This document shows positions 43,273 through 52,744 of a stretch of DNA of 64,000 bases, one piece after another. The translations under genes and the position numbers were made by a program. Below the pieces are notes generated by a model, which saw only the letters and a list, made by a program, of their open reading frames with translations, made no database searches and had not been told where the DNA came from. The first letter of the stretch is position 1; every line of letters starts with the position of its first letter. Source of the stretch: Pontibacter mangrovi (GTDB taxonomy: Bacteria > Bacteroidota > Bacteroidia > Cytophagales > Hymenobacteraceae); assembly GCF_006385705.1 (NCBI RefSeq), contig NZ_VFRQ01000002.1:496001-560000 (forward strand), read 5' to 3'.

Positions 43273-43280
43273 TATATTTG
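43273..43280 (+). promoter_or_regulatory. Putative glyS -7 box (TATATTTG)
   Basis: Exact TAnnTTTG match ending 5 bases before the glyS ATG. If it is the active box the transcript would start at or near the A of ATG (leaderless). A second, imperfect box TACCTTAG lies about 35 bp further upstream. Confidence 0.5.
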
Positions 43281-43284
43281 CGGC

Positions 43285-44787
43285 ATGGCGACACAAGAAA
43301 AAACACCTGTAGAGAACGCTCAACTGAAAGATATCATCTCGCACGCGAAGGAGTATGGCTTTATATTCCCGTCAAGCGAGATCTATGATGGCCTGCAAGC
43401 CGTGTACGACTACGGCCAGATGGGCGTGGAGCTGAAGAACAACATCAAGAACCTGTGGTGGAAGAGCATGACCCAGCTGAACCAGAACGTGGTGGGCCTG
43501 GACGCTGCCATCTTCATGCACCCGCTGGTTTGGAAGGCCTCCGGCCACGTGGACAGCTTCAACGACCCGATGATCGATAACAAGGACTCGAAGAAGCGCT
43601 ACCGTGCCGATGTGCTGATAGAAGACAAAGCAGCGCAGTATGAGAAAGACGGCCACTACGAAAAAGCCAGCGAGCTTTTGGTGGAGATGGGCAAGCTGCT
43701 CGGAGCCGAGGACCTGGACGGGGTGCGCGAGCTCATCATCCGTGAAGACATCAAATGCCCGATCTCCGGCACTGCCAACTGGACAGAGGTGCGTCAGTTT
43801 AACCTGATGTTCTCGACGCAGGTAGGCTCCGTGGCTGAGGACGCCACCACCATTTACCTGCGCCCGGAAACGGCACAGGGTATCTTCGTGAACTTCCTGA
43901 ACGTGCAGAAGACCGGCCGTATGAAGGTGCCTTTCGGTATCGCGCAGATCGGTAAAGCCTTCCGGAATGAGATCGTGGCGCGCCAGTTCATCTTCCGTAT
44001 GCGCGAGTTTGAGCAGATGGAGATGCAGTTTTTCGTGCGCCCTGGCACCGAGATGGAGTGGTACGAGCAGTGGAGAGACACCCGCCGCAAGTGGCACGAG
44101 GCTATCGGTGTGCCGACTGACAAGCTGCGTTTCCACAACCACGAAAAACTGGCTCACTACGCCAACGCCGCCCTGGACATAGAGTTTGAGTTCCCGTTCG
44201 GCTTTAAAGAGGTAGAGGGTATCCACTCCCGCACCGACTTCGACCTGACGCAGCACCAGGAGCTGAGCCGCAAAAAACTGCAGTACTTCGACAACGACCT
44301 GAACGAGGAAGGCAAGCCATACGGCAATTACGTGCCATACGTGATCGAGACGTCCGTAGGGGCAGACCGCCTGTTCCTGATGGTGCTTTGCAGCGCCTAT
44401 ACCGAGGAGGAGATCACCGAGGGAGACAGCACGAAGAGCCGTACTTTCCTGAAGCTGCACCCGGCGCTGGCCCCGGTAAAAGCCGCTATACTTCCGCTGA
44501 CCAAAAAAGACGGCCTGCCGGAGAAAGCGAACGAGATCTTCGAAGAGCTGAAGTATGACTTCAACATGATCTACGAGGAGCGCGACAGCATCGGCAAGCG
44601 TTACACCCGCCAGGACCTGATCGGTACCCCGTTCTGTATCGCCGTGGATCACCAGACGCTGGAGGACAACACCGTTACCGTGCGCGACCGCGACACCCGC
44701 GAGCAGGTGCGTATGCCAATCAGCGAACTGCACAGCTACATCAACAAAGCCGTTAGCTTCAAAAGCATTTTTGAGCAGCTGGCTTAA
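43285..44787 (+). CDS. glyS: Glycine--tRNA ligase (dimeric, eukaryote/archaeal-like type)
   Basis: 500 residues, class II synthetase. Motif 2 region FRNEIVARQFIFRMREFEQMEMQFF and motif 3 IETSVGADRLFLMVL are clear. The C-terminal anticodon-binding domain has PLTKKDGLPEKANEIFEEL. This is the single-chain alpha2 enzyme, not the alpha2beta2 form. The stop codon overlaps the first of three tandem AAGTATA motifs. ATG at 43285. Confidence 0.96.
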   Translation: MATQEKTPVENAQLKDIISHAKEYGFIFPSSEIYDGLQAVYDYGQMGVELKNNIKNLWWKSMTQLNQNVVGLDAAIFMHPLVWKASGHVDSFNDPMIDNKDSKKRYRADVLIEDKAAQYEKDGHYEKASELLVEMGKLLGAEDLDGVRELIIREDIKCPISGTANWTEVRQFNLMFSTQVGSVAEDATTIYLRPETAQGIFVNFLNVQKTGRMKVPFGIAQIGKAFRNEIVARQFIFRMREFEQMEMQFFVRPGTEMEWYEQWRDTRRKWHEAIGVPTDKLRFHNHEKLAHYANAALDIEFEFPFGFKEVEGIHSRTDFDLTQHQELSRKKLQYFDNDLNEEGKPYGNYVPYVIETSVGADRLFLMVLCSAYTEEEITEGDSTKSRTFLKLHPALAPVKAAILPLTKKDGLPEKANEIFEELKYDFNMIYEERDSIGKRYTRQDLIGTPFCIAVDHQTLEDNTVTVRDRDTREQVRMPISELHSYINKAVSFKSIFEQLA

Positions 44788-44807
44788 GTATAAAGTATAA
44801 AGTATAG

Positions 44808-44842
44808 AAAAGCCGGGGGTGCAGCAGCGCCTTCGGCTTTTT
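44808..44842 (+). terminator. glyS terminator
   Basis: AAAAGCCG (44808-44815) pairs with CGGCTTTT after an 18-base loop that itself can pair; a T tract follows. Three tandem AAGTATA copies (44786-44806) precede it. Confidence 0.75.
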
Positions 44843-44924
44843 GTTTTCTCAACCGGTTATAGAAGCCACACAACCACCGCCTGCTGCCAATCGTTTAACG
44901 AAGTATACATTAAGCGATAAAACT

Positions 44925-45116
44925 ATGAGAGAATCAGAATATAGAGCCCGCGGCAACTGGAACGAGTTGAAGGGCAAGATGAAGCAGCAGTACGGCGACT
45001 TAACCGACGATGACCTGACTTACGACGAAGGTCAGCAGGATGAGTGGCTAGGCCGTATGCAGAAGAAAATAGGCAAAACGAAACATGAAATAAAAGAGTG
45101 GATTGATCGCCTATAA
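44925..45116 (+). CDS. CsbD-family stress protein
   Basis: 63 residues from the ATG at 44925 (the frame runs upstream to an alternative start at 44841, inside the glyS terminator, so it is shortened here). RARGNWNELKGKMKQQYGDLTDDDL is the CsbD signature, and a lysine-rich C-terminal helix follows. CsbD proteins accumulate under general stress; function unknown. It has its own terminator at 45142-45178. Confidence 0.87.
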   Translation: MRESEYRARGNWNELKGKMKQQYGDLTDDDLTYDEGQQDEWLGRMQKKIGKTKHEIKEWIDRL

Positions 45117-45141
45117 AAGTAGCATCACGCATACCTGTCAG

Positions 45142-45178
45142 TCCCCAATTACCGCAAGGTGGTTGGGGATTTTGTTTT
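45142..45178 (+). terminator. Terminator after the CsbD gene
   Basis: TCCCCAA (45142-45148) pairs with TTGGGGA (45163-45169), with further pairing inside, then a T-rich run. Confidence 0.75.
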
Positions 45179-45648
45179 TAATACAGCCTAAGTTGTAGAA
45201 GAACATACTATCATAAATAGCTTCAGTCTTGATAACAGCATCCGTAGAGAGTGCTAATTTGTCATTGAGTTTATTAATTATGTAAAATAAGTTTTAAACT
45301 ATACTTGATGTTTTTTTCCATAAAAGCAGAAGTAAAGGTTGTGGAAGGCAAAGTATAAAAGCTGTTCCTGCCGCTGGCGAAAGCGGTTAAAAACAAAGGA
45401 GAAGCAGCGATAGAAAGCGGCTAAATGTAGGCGTCCATGCTGTTGAAAATAAAGTATAAAAAGAGCCTGTAAGTATAAATAAGGCATAAAAAGGACTTTT
45501 TATCCACAGGAATTATCGAGAGGGCGAGGCTGAGGAGGCAGTGGGAGGAAGGGAAAAACGGCTAAGGCTGCTGCCCTTGAAACACTTAGCCATACTTGTT
45601 TTACCGCAGCTTTATACTTTTCAGCCCACATGGGTGCGCAAAATTCCA
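45179..45648. other. Intergenic region with a DnaA box and motif cluster
   Basis: About 470 bp with no supported gene. It contains a perfect DnaA box, TTATCCACA, at 45500-45508, and several AAGTATAAA motifs close together (for example near 45350, 45450 and 45470). Its 3' end carries the promoter of the RND permease gene. Confidence 0.5.
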
Positions 45649-45656
45649 TACCTTTG
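45649..45656 (+). promoter_or_regulatory. Putative -7 box (TACCTTTG) for the RND gene
   Basis: Exact TAnnTTTG match, 19 bp before the ATG at 45675. It lies downstream of the earlier in-frame ATG at 45630, which therefore cannot be the start. Confidence 0.5.
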
Positions 45657-45674
45657 CCGAATTGTAGCCGGATC

Positions 45675-48197
45675 ATGTGGAATAAGATTGCCATTTTTAT
45701 TATCAAGAACAGGCTGAGGCTGATCATTGTCTTAGCTTTGCTTACTGCTTTTATGGCCTACAAGGCCAAAGACGCAGAAATGTCTTACGATTTTGCCAAC
45801 GTCGTATCGCAGGACGACGTGGACATGCAGTACTTCCAGCGCTTTAAACGCACCTTTGGCGAGGATGGCAACGTGCTGGTGGTGGGCATGCAGGATAACA
45901 AAGTATACAAGCTCCAGAACTTCCTGGAACTGGATAAGCTGTCGCGCCAGCTGAAAGAGGTAGAGGGGGTGAAAGCCGTGATCTCGTTGCCTAACCTGGT
46001 GCAGGTGGTAAAAGACACCGCCGAGCGCAAGTTCACCACAGCGGCTATTTTCTCGCCCATGCCCCAAACGCAGCCCCAGCTCGACAGCCTGGTGCAGGTG
46101 GTGCGCAACCAGGGCTTCTACGACGGGCAGATCATCAACCATAAAACAGGGGCTACGCTGCTGGCCATTACCGTAGATCCGGCCTATCTCAACTCCGCCC
46201 GTCGGGTGGAGGTGATGGATAACATCACGGCACAAACGGACGCCTTCTCTAAAGCCACAGGAATAAAGCTGCACTACGCTGGCCTGCCTTTCGTGAGGGC
46301 CGTTATGACGACCAAGGTGGCTTCCGAGATGAAACTGTTCCTGCTGTTGGCCCTGCTGGTTACCGGCGTCACGCTGTTCATCTTCTTCCGCTCGTTCTAC
46401 GCCGTTATCTTCCCGCTGCTGGTAATAAGTATGGTGGTGGTATGGGTAATGGGAACGATTGCGCTGCTGGGCTTTAAGATCTCGCTGCTAACGGGGCTTA
46501 TCCCGGCCATACTTGTCGTCATCGGCATCCCGAACTCTACCTACCTGCTCACGCGCTACCACTACGACTACCGCAAGCACGGCAACAAAATACTGGCGCT
46601 TTCGCGCGTCATCAGCAAAATAGGCGTGGTAAACCTGGTCACGAACACCACCACGGCCATTGGCTTTATCGTGTTCACGTTTACGCACGTGGCCATACTT
46701 TATGAGTTCGGTGTGGTGGCCGGCATTAACATCTTCGTCACGTTTATTATCAGCATGGTGCTGATACCGGTGGTGTTCTCGTACCTGCCGCCGCCAAGTC
46801 CGCGCCAGCTGCGCCACCTTGATGCGCGCCCGCTGAACAAGCTGCTTGAGTTTTTCGATTACATCGTGCACCGCAAGCGCCACCTGGTATACTTCTTCAC
46901 CATTTTGGCGGTGGGCGTGTCGCTGCTGGGTATCTATAAAGTGAAGACGGTGTCCTACATGGTGGATGACCTGCCGGAGGAGAGTAGCGTGAATGCCGAC
47001 CTGGCTTTCTTCGAGAACCACTTTAACGGGGTAATGCCGCTGGAGATCATCGTGGACACAGGCATAAAGCAGGGCGTGATGCGCTTGCCGAACCTGAAGA
47101 AGCTGAACGAGCTGGAGGACTTCCTGCGCACGCAACCCATACTTTCCGCGCCGATCTCGGTGGTTGGTTTGGTGAAGACGGCCACGCAGGCCTTTTACGG
47201 CGGCGACCCGAGCTCCTACCGCCTGCCCGACAACACCGAGCGCAACTTTATCTTTAGTTACCTGGCCCGGGAGAAAAACGAGGCAAGCCAGAGGCTGCTC
47301 CGCGCCTTCGTGGACAGCACCGGCCAGCGCGCCCGCATCTCCCTAAAAGTAGCCGATGCCGGCTCCAGGGAACTGGATACCCTGCTCATCAACAAAATCA
47401 AGCCACAGCTGCGCGAGATCTACGGCGGCGAGGGTATAACCGAGACAGAGGAAGGCAACACCATGACCTTCACCCGCGACGACTCCGGCGCCCAGACCAC
47501 GGTGAGCCTGACGGGCACGACGCTGCTGTTCATCAAAGGCAACGAATACCTGATCAACAACCTGCGCTCCAGCCTCATACTTGCCTTTGTGTTGGTAACT
47601 ATTGTGATCGCGCTGTTGTTTAAGTCGGCAAGGGTAGTGATCAGCTCCCTGATCCCGAACATGATACCGCTGGTGATAGCCGGTGGCCTGATGGGCTTTT
47701 TCAACATCCCGTTAAAGCCAAGCACGGCGCTTATCTTCAGCATTGCCCTCGGCATCGCCATCGACGACTCTATTCACTTCCTAGCCAAGTATAGAAGTGA
47801 GTTGCTCTCGAACGGCTTTAACGTGGGGCGGGCCATCACTACGAGTTTAACAGAGGCAGGCACCAGTATGATCTATACCTCGGTGATCCTGTTCTTCGGA
47901 TTCGTGATCTTCGCCTTCTCGGAGTTTGGCGGCACCAAGGCGCTGGGCGTGCTGATGTCGGTGAGTTTGCTGATTGCATTATTCACAAACCTGATTATAT
48001 TGCCAACTTTGCTGATGAGCTTCGATAGCGGCAAGTATGAGCGCGACCCGTATGCCCTGATAGAGCACTACGACGAGTTCTACCTGGAGCACGAGGACGA
48101 GGAACTAGACCTGAGCCAGCTAAAGTTGAGATTAGAGGAAGAAGTAAATCTTGAGGAAGACAATAAACCAGAAAATGGTAAAGTACAACGAGTATAA
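45675..48197 (+). CDS. MMPL/RND-superfamily transporter
   Basis: 840 residues, about 12 membrane helices in two repeated halves: the first block of helices at about 210-360 (GLPFVRAVMTTKVASEMKLFLLLALL, NSTYLLTRYHYDYRK) and the second at about 635-790 (GIAIDDSIHFLAKYRSEL). Large extracytoplasmic loops lie between. Family members export lipids or hydrophobic compounds (MmpL, HpnN); the substrate is not decidable. Its 3' end overlaps ileS by 23 bp. Confidence 0.88.
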   Translation: MWNKIAIFIIKNRLRLIIVLALLTAFMAYKAKDAEMSYDFANVVSQDDVDMQYFQRFKRTFGEDGNVLVVGMQDNKVYKLQNFLELDKLSRQLKEVEGVKAVISLPNLVQVVKDTAERKFTTAAIFSPMPQTQPQLDSLVQVVRNQGFYDGQIINHKTGATLLAITVDPAYLNSARRVEVMDNITAQTDAFSKATGIKLHYAGLPFVRAVMTTKVASEMKLFLLLALLVTGVTLFIFFRSFYAVIFPLLVISMVVVWVMGTIALLGFKISLLTGLIPAILVVIGIPNSTYLLTRYHYDYRKHGNKILALSRVISKIGVVNLVTNTTTAIGFIVFTFTHVAILYEFGVVAGINIFVTFIISMVLIPVVFSYLPPPSPRQLRHLDARPLNKLLEFFDYIVHRKRHLVYFFTILAVGVSLLGIYKVKTVSYMVDDLPEESSVNADLAFFENHFNGVMPLEIIVDTGIKQGVMRLPNLKKLNELEDFLRTQPILSAPISVVGLVKTATQAFYGGDPSSYRLPDNTERNFIFSYLAREKNEASQRLLRAFVDSTGQRARISLKVADAGSRELDTLLINKIKPQLREIYGGEGITETEEGNTMTFTRDDSGAQTTVSLTGTTLLFIKGNEYLINNLRSSLILAFVLVTIVIALLFKSARVVISSLIPNMIPLVIAGGLMGFFNIPLKPSTALIFSIALGIAIDDSIHFLAKYRSELLSNGFNVGRAITTSLTEAGTSMIYTSVILFFGFVIFAFSEFGGTKALGVLMSVSLLIALFTNLIILPTLLMSFDSGKYERDPYALIEHYDEFYLEHEDEELDLSQLKLRLEEEVNLEEDNKPENGKVQRV

Positions 48198-51100
48198 AAA
48201 CCTGAACTACGCCAAGGTAGGCGAGGATGTACTGGAGTTTTGGAAGCAGAACAACATCTTTGAGAGATCGGTGGCTACCCGCGAGGGCAACACGCCGTTC
48301 GTGTTTTACGAAGGTCCGCCTTCAGCCAACGGTACGCCGGGCATTCACCACGTCATGGCCCGCGCTGTAAAGGATATTTTCTGCCGCTATAAGACCCTGA
48401 AAGGCTTCCAGGTAAACCGCAAAGGCGGCTGGGACACCCACGGCCTTCCGGTGGAGCTGCAGGTAGAGAAAGAGCTGGGCATCACGAAAGAGGATATCGG
48501 CAAGAAGATAACGGTAGAGGAGTATAACCAGCGCTGCCGCGAAACGGTGATGCGCTTCAAGAACCAGTGGGATACCCTGACCGAGCAGATGGGCTACTGG
48601 GTAGACCTGAATAACCCCTACATCACGTTCGAAGATGAGTACATCGAGTCTTGCTGGGCGCTGCTGAAAAAGCTGTACGACAAAGGCTACTTATATAAAG
48701 GCTATACCATCCAGCCATTTTCTCCGGCTGCCGGCACCGGCCTTAGCTCGCACGAGCTCAACCAGCCTGGTTGCTACAAAATGGTGAAGGATACCACTAT
48801 CGTGGCGCAGTTCGAGGTGAAGAAGATCACCCGCAATATGTTCCTGTTTGAGCATGAGGAGGAGAAAGTATATTTCCTGGCCTGGACGACCACGCCTTGG
48901 ACGCTGCCTGCCAACACCGGCCTGGCTGTGGGCAAGAACATCAAGTATGTAAAAGTACGCACGTACAATCCTTATACGTACGAGCCGATCTCGGTTATAT
49001 TGGCCAAGGACCTGGTAAGCCGCTACTTCAACCCGAAGGCCGCAGACTTGGCTCTGACAGACTACAGCTCCGGCGATAAGCTGATCCCTTACAAAGTAGT
49101 GGAGGAGTTCACGGGCGCTGACCTGAATGGCGTGGAATATCACCAGCTGATGCCCTACGTGCAGCCAGACAAGCCAGCCTTCCGCGTGATCATCGGCGAT
49201 TACGTGACCACGGAGGACGGTACCGGTATCGTGCACATCTCGCCGACCTTTGGTGCCGATGACGCCCGCGTAGCCGCGCAGAACGACATCCCGGCGCTGC
49301 TGGTAATGGACGAGAACGGCAAGCCTTCCCCAATTGTAGATAGACAAGGCCGCTTCGTGAAGGAGATCACCGACTTTGCAGGCATGTACGTGAAGAACTA
49401 CGCCAAAGAAGACGAGTCTGCCGCCGACTACAAGCCTACCGACGTTAAGATCGCCATCAAGCTGAAGGAAGAAGGGAAGGCCTTTAAGGTAGAGAAGTAC
49501 GAGCACACCTATCCGCACTGCTGGCGTACCGATATGCCGGTGCTGTATTACCCGCTGGATAGCTGGTTTATCAAAACCACTGCTGTTAAAGATAGATTGA
49601 TCGAGCTGAACAAGACCATCAACTGGAAACCGGAGTCTACGGGCACAGGCCGTTTCGGCAACTGGCTGGAGAACCTGGTGGACTGGAACCTCTCGCGCTC
49701 GCGCTATTGGGGCACGCCGCTGCCAATCTGGAGAACAGAGGACGGCGAGGAAGAGATCTGCATCGGCTCCATCGCGCAGCTAAACGATGAGATCGAAAGA
49801 GCCGTGAGTGCCGGTGTGATGGATGCCTCTGTGGAGGTGAAAGACCTGCACCGCCCGTATGTGGACAACGTGGTGCTATTGAGCGACTCCGGCAAGCCAA
49901 TGTACAGAGAGCCAGACCTTATCGACGTGTGGTTCGACTCGGGCGCCATGCCTTATGCACAGTGGCACTACCCGCTGGAGAACGAGGAAATGTTTGAGAA
50001 AAACTTCCCTGCCGACTTCATCGCCGAGGGAGTGGACCAGACACGCGGCTGGTTCTTTACGCTGCATGCGCTGGCGGTGATGCTGGAGGACAGCGTGGCC
50101 TATAAAAACGTGATCGCCAACGGCCTGGTGCTGGACAAAAATGGCAACAAGATGAGCAAGCGCCTCGGCAACGCCATCGACCCGTTCGAGATGATCGGTA
50201 CCTATGGCCCGGATGCCGTGCGCTGGTACATGATCGCCAATGCGCCGCCTTGGGATAACCTGAAATTTAACCCGGACGGGGTAGTGGAGACGCAGCGCCG
50301 TTTCTTTGGGACATTGCAGAATACCTACTCGTTCTTCGCCCTCTACGCCAACCTCGATAACTTTACCTACTCGGAGGCGGATGTGCCGATGGCGCAGCGC
50401 ACCGAATCGGACCGCTGGATCATCTCTAAGCTGAATACCCTGATCCAGGACGTGGACAGCTATTACGAGGAGTATGACCCAACCCGCGCCGCCCGCGCCA
50501 TCCAAGATTTTGTGGTGGACGACCTGAGCAACTGGTACGTGCGCCTCAACCGCAAGCGTTTCTGGAAAGGCGAGTACAATACCGATAAGGTCGCCGCTTA
50601 CCAGACACTTTATACTTGCCTGGAAGTGGTCGCGAAGCTGGCCGCACCGATTGCGCCGTTCTACACCGAGCAGCTGTACCGCGACCTGAACGGCGTGAGT
50701 GGTAAGCATAAGGAGGAGTCGGTGCACCTGGCCTACTATCCGGAGGTGAACCACCAGGACATCGACAAAGACCTGGAGGAGCGTATGCAGCTGGCCCAGA
50801 CTATTTCCTCGCTGGTGCACTCGCTGCGCAAGAAGGAGATGATCAAGGTGCGCCAGCCGTTGCAGCGCATCCTGATCCCGGTGCTGAACCAAAAGATGCG
50901 CGCGCAGATCGACGCCGTGGCTGACCTGATCCTGAGCGAGGTGAACGTGAAGACGATCGAATACATCGACGACACGTCCGGCATCTTGGTGAAGAAGATC
51001 AAGCCTAACTTTAAGAAGCTAGGCCAGGTATTCGGGCCGAAGATGAAGCTAGTGGCCGCCGCCGTGCAGCGTATGGACCAGAACGATATCGCGCATCTTG

Positions 51101-51531
51101 AAAGAGAAGGCGGCTTTGAGGTGATGCTGAACGAGGAAGAGACGGCCGTGCTGACGCCGGACGACGTGGAGATTTCTTCAGAGGACATCCCGGGTTGGCT
51201 GGTGGCCAGCGAAGGAAAACTGACCGTGGCGCTGGATATTACCCTGACGGAGGAACTGAAGCAGGAGGGCATCGCCCGCGACCTGGTGAACCGCATCCAG
51301 AACCTGCGCAAAGACTCTAACCTGGAGGTGCAGGACAAAATCCGCATTGCCATGCAGCATTCGGTGCCAGAGGTAAACGCAGCGGTGGCCAACTACAGCA
51401 ACTATATCTGCGCCGAAACACAGGCCCTGAGCCTGCAGGTGGTGCCCGCGTTGGATAGCGCCACAATCCTCGACATAGACGATTATAAAGTGCTGATTCA
51501 GATCGACACGGAAGAAAGAGCGATGATTTAA
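48175..51531 (+). CDS. ileS: Isoleucine--tRNA ligase
   Basis: 1118 residues from the ATG at 48175 (an in-frame TTG at 48151 lies further inside the RND gene). Class I synthetase: HIGH-like motif in NGTPGIHHVMAR, KMSKR in NKMSKRLGN, editing domain near GDYVTTEDGTGIVHISPTFG, and a long C-terminal anticodon domain. The HHVMA variant and overall length point to the type 2 (eukaryote-like) IleRS, a form associated with mupirocin tolerance. It overlaps the RND gene and is followed by a terminator, then lspA. Confidence 0.97.
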   Translation: MVKYNEYKNLNYAKVGEDVLEFWKQNNIFERSVATREGNTPFVFYEGPPSANGTPGIHHVMARAVKDIFCRYKTLKGFQVNRKGGWDTHGLPVELQVEKELGITKEDIGKKITVEEYNQRCRETVMRFKNQWDTLTEQMGYWVDLNNPYITFEDEYIESCWALLKKLYDKGYLYKGYTIQPFSPAAGTGLSSHELNQPGCYKMVKDTTIVAQFEVKKITRNMFLFEHEEEKVYFLAWTTTPWTLPANTGLAVGKNIKYVKVRTYNPYTYEPISVILAKDLVSRYFNPKAADLALTDYSSGDKLIPYKVVEEFTGADLNGVEYHQLMPYVQPDKPAFRVIIGDYVTTEDGTGIVHISPTFGADDARVAAQNDIPALLVMDENGKPSPIVDRQGRFVKEITDFAGMYVKNYAKEDESAADYKPTDVKIAIKLKEEGKAFKVEKYEHTYPHCWRTDMPVLYYPLDSWFIKTTAVKDRLIELNKTINWKPESTGTGRFGNWLENLVDWNLSRSRYWGTPLPIWRTEDGEEEICIGSIAQLNDEIERAVSAGVMDASVEVKDLHRPYVDNVVLLSDSGKPMYREPDLIDVWFDSGAMPYAQWHYPLENEEMFEKNFPADFIAEGVDQTRGWFFTLHALAVMLEDSVAYKNVIANGLVLDKNGNKMSKRLGNAIDPFEMIGTYGPDAVRWYMIANAPPWDNLKFNPDGVVETQRRFFGTLQNTYSFFALYANLDNFTYSEADVPMAQRTESDRWIISKLNTLIQDVDSYYEEYDPTRAARAIQDFVVDDLSNWYVRLNRKRFWKGEYNTDKVAAYQTLYTCLEVVAKLAAPIAPFYTEQLYRDLNGVSGKHKEESVHLAYYPEVNHQDIDKDLEERMQLAQTISSLVHSLRKKEMIKVRQPLQRILIPVLNQKMRAQIDAVADLILSEVNVKTIEYIDDTSGILVKKIKPNFKKLGQVFGPKMKLVAAAVQRMDQNDIAHLEREGGFEVMLNEEETAVLTPDDVEISSEDIPGWLVASEGKLTVALDITLTEELKQEGIARDLVNRIQNLRKDSNLEVQDKIRIAMQHSVPEVNAAVANYSNYICAETQALSLQVVPALDSATILDIDDYKVLIQIDTEERAMI

Positions 51532-51580
51532 AGTATGAAGCACCGGGAAACTTATGTTCATCCTGGTGCTTTTATACTTT
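51530..51580 (+). terminator. ileS terminator flanked by the window motif
   Basis: AAGCACC (51538-51544) pairs with GGTGCTT (51565-51571); outside it AAAGTAT (51530-51536) pairs with ATACTTT (51574-51580), so the enriched hexamer forms the base of the stem. A T-rich stretch lies within the right arm. Confidence 0.75.
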
Positions 51581-51646
51581 CAAGAAGTATATTGCAGCTG
51601 TAAGCTCTCAATCAACCTGCGTTTGCAGCTGCCCAAAACTTAAAAA

Positions 51647-52264
51647 ATGAAATACGGAAAATACTACCTGGTTGCTCTTGCCGTGATACTCATTGATCAG
51701 GCTGTGAAGCTGATCGTGCATTACAACATGGAAATGGGCCTGCCCGGTGAAATCCATTTGATAGGAGACTGGCTGAAGCTGCACTATACCCTGAACCCGG
51801 GGATGGCTTTCGGTGTGGAGCTGGGCTCTGATTATGGAAAACTTATACTGACGCTGTTCCGCCTGGTAGCCATGTTTGGCATTGGCTACTACCTGTCCTA
51901 CCTGGTAAAGCACCACGCGCCCAAAGGCCTGGTCTGGTGCATTGCACTCATTCTGGGCGGTGCCATCGGCAACCTGGTGGATAGCACCTTCTATGGCGTG
52001 TGGTTCGATAATGCCCCGTATGGCGCGACTACGCCGTGGTTTCATGGGCAGGTGATCGATATGTTCTATGTCGATATCTGGGAGGGCATCGTGCCGAACT
52101 GGATTCCGATCTTCGGAGGCAAGCCTATGTCGCTGTGGCCGATCTTCAACGTAGCGGACTCCGCCATCTTCATCGGTGTGCTGCTCATCCTGTTCAACCA
52201 GAAGCGCTTTTTTGGCCACCACGAAGAGCCGAAGCACAAAATTGCAGAGCAGCAGGGGTTGTAA
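51647..52264 (+). CDS. lspA: Lipoprotein signal peptidase (signal peptidase II)
   Basis: 205 residues, four membrane helices. It cleaves prolipoprotein signals after diacylglyceryl transfer. The catalytic aspartates are in GNLVDS and FNVADSAI, and YTLNPGMAFG is the family loop. A longer periplasmic loop (about 120-160) than in E. coli is normal for Bacteroidota. It serves the many lipoproteins of this window (GldJ, DUF4382, Ig-like and others). Confidence 0.96.
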   Translation: MKYGKYYLVALAVILIDQAVKLIVHYNMEMGLPGEIHLIGDWLKLHYTLNPGMAFGVELGSDYGKLILTLFRLVAMFGIGYYLSYLVKHHAPKGLVWCIALILGGAIGNLVDSTFYGVWFDNAPYGATTPWFHGQVIDMFYVDIWEGIVPNWIPIFGGKPMSLWPIFNVADSAIFIGVLLILFNQKRFFGHHEEPKHKIAEQQGL

Positions 52265-52288
52265 TTCAAAGGATAAAGTATAATGCAG

Positions 52289-52317
52289 AAGGCTGCTCCA
52301 GGTGGGGCAGCCTTTTT
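52289..52317 (+). terminator. lspA terminator
   Basis: AAGGCTGC (52289-52296) pairs with GCAGCCTT (52307-52314), followed by Ts. It resembles the duplicated terminators at 12.8 and 14.4 kb in sequence style. Confidence 0.85.
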
Positions 52318-52348
52318 GTTTTGCCTGGCGCTGGTTATCTTTAGCAGG

Positions 52349-52744
52349 ATGATAAAGGACCTGAATAAACTCGACCTGATGATAGCCGCCTTATACTTGT
52401 ACTACAGGCGGAGGTATGATCACTGGTTCAGTGCATTCCAGACTAAAAATTTCTTTGGCTTACTAGGCCTATTTTGGTTGTGGTTAAAGTTTGAATGGGC
52501 TAGCTTTATACTTGGTGTGCCGGTGCCGAATATAGATGATCCAATGTACTTTCTAGGAATATTCGCTATTGCATGGGCTTTGAGCGGCTTTATCATCCAC
52601 AAATTCACTTTGTCTTTCCAAGAGCTATCAACTATAGATTTATATCCGGAAGAATATACCAGAGGCTATAAACTGTCTTTCTATTTCATGATATTAACTT
52701 TAGTTGTTTTTTGCGCTTCACTGATGTGGCTGGATAAGCAATAG
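52349..52744 (+). CDS. Small membrane protein of unknown function
   Basis: 131 residues from the ATG at 52349. The frame is open to an ATG at 52283, but that extension is the lspA terminator, so it is rejected. Three hydrophobic segments (FFGLLGLFWLWLKFEW, DPMYFLGIFAIAWALSGFII and KLSFYFMILTLVVFCASLMW) and a basic N-terminus. AT-richer codon use than its neighbours may indicate transfer. A TATCTTTA box lies just upstream (52336-52343). Family not recognised. Confidence 0.65.
   Translation: MIKDLNKLDLMIAALYLYYRRRYDHWFSAFQTKNFFGLLGLFWLWLKFEWASFILGVPVPNIDDPMYFLGIFAIAWALSGFIIHKFTLSFQELSTIDLYPEEYTRGYKLSFYFMILTLVVFCASLMWLDKQ

Noticed and set aside
43372..44733. Minus-strand frame (453 codons) opposite glyS
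   Set aside because: Entirely antisense to an unmistakable glycyl-tRNA synthetase; composition is that of a shadow frame.
45299..45487. Small minus-strand frame in the gap before the RND gene
   Set aside because: No start support; lies in AT-rich motif-laden intergenic DNA.
52283..52348. Upstream ATG for the small membrane protein at 52349
   Set aside because: The extension is translated from the lspA terminator hairpin.
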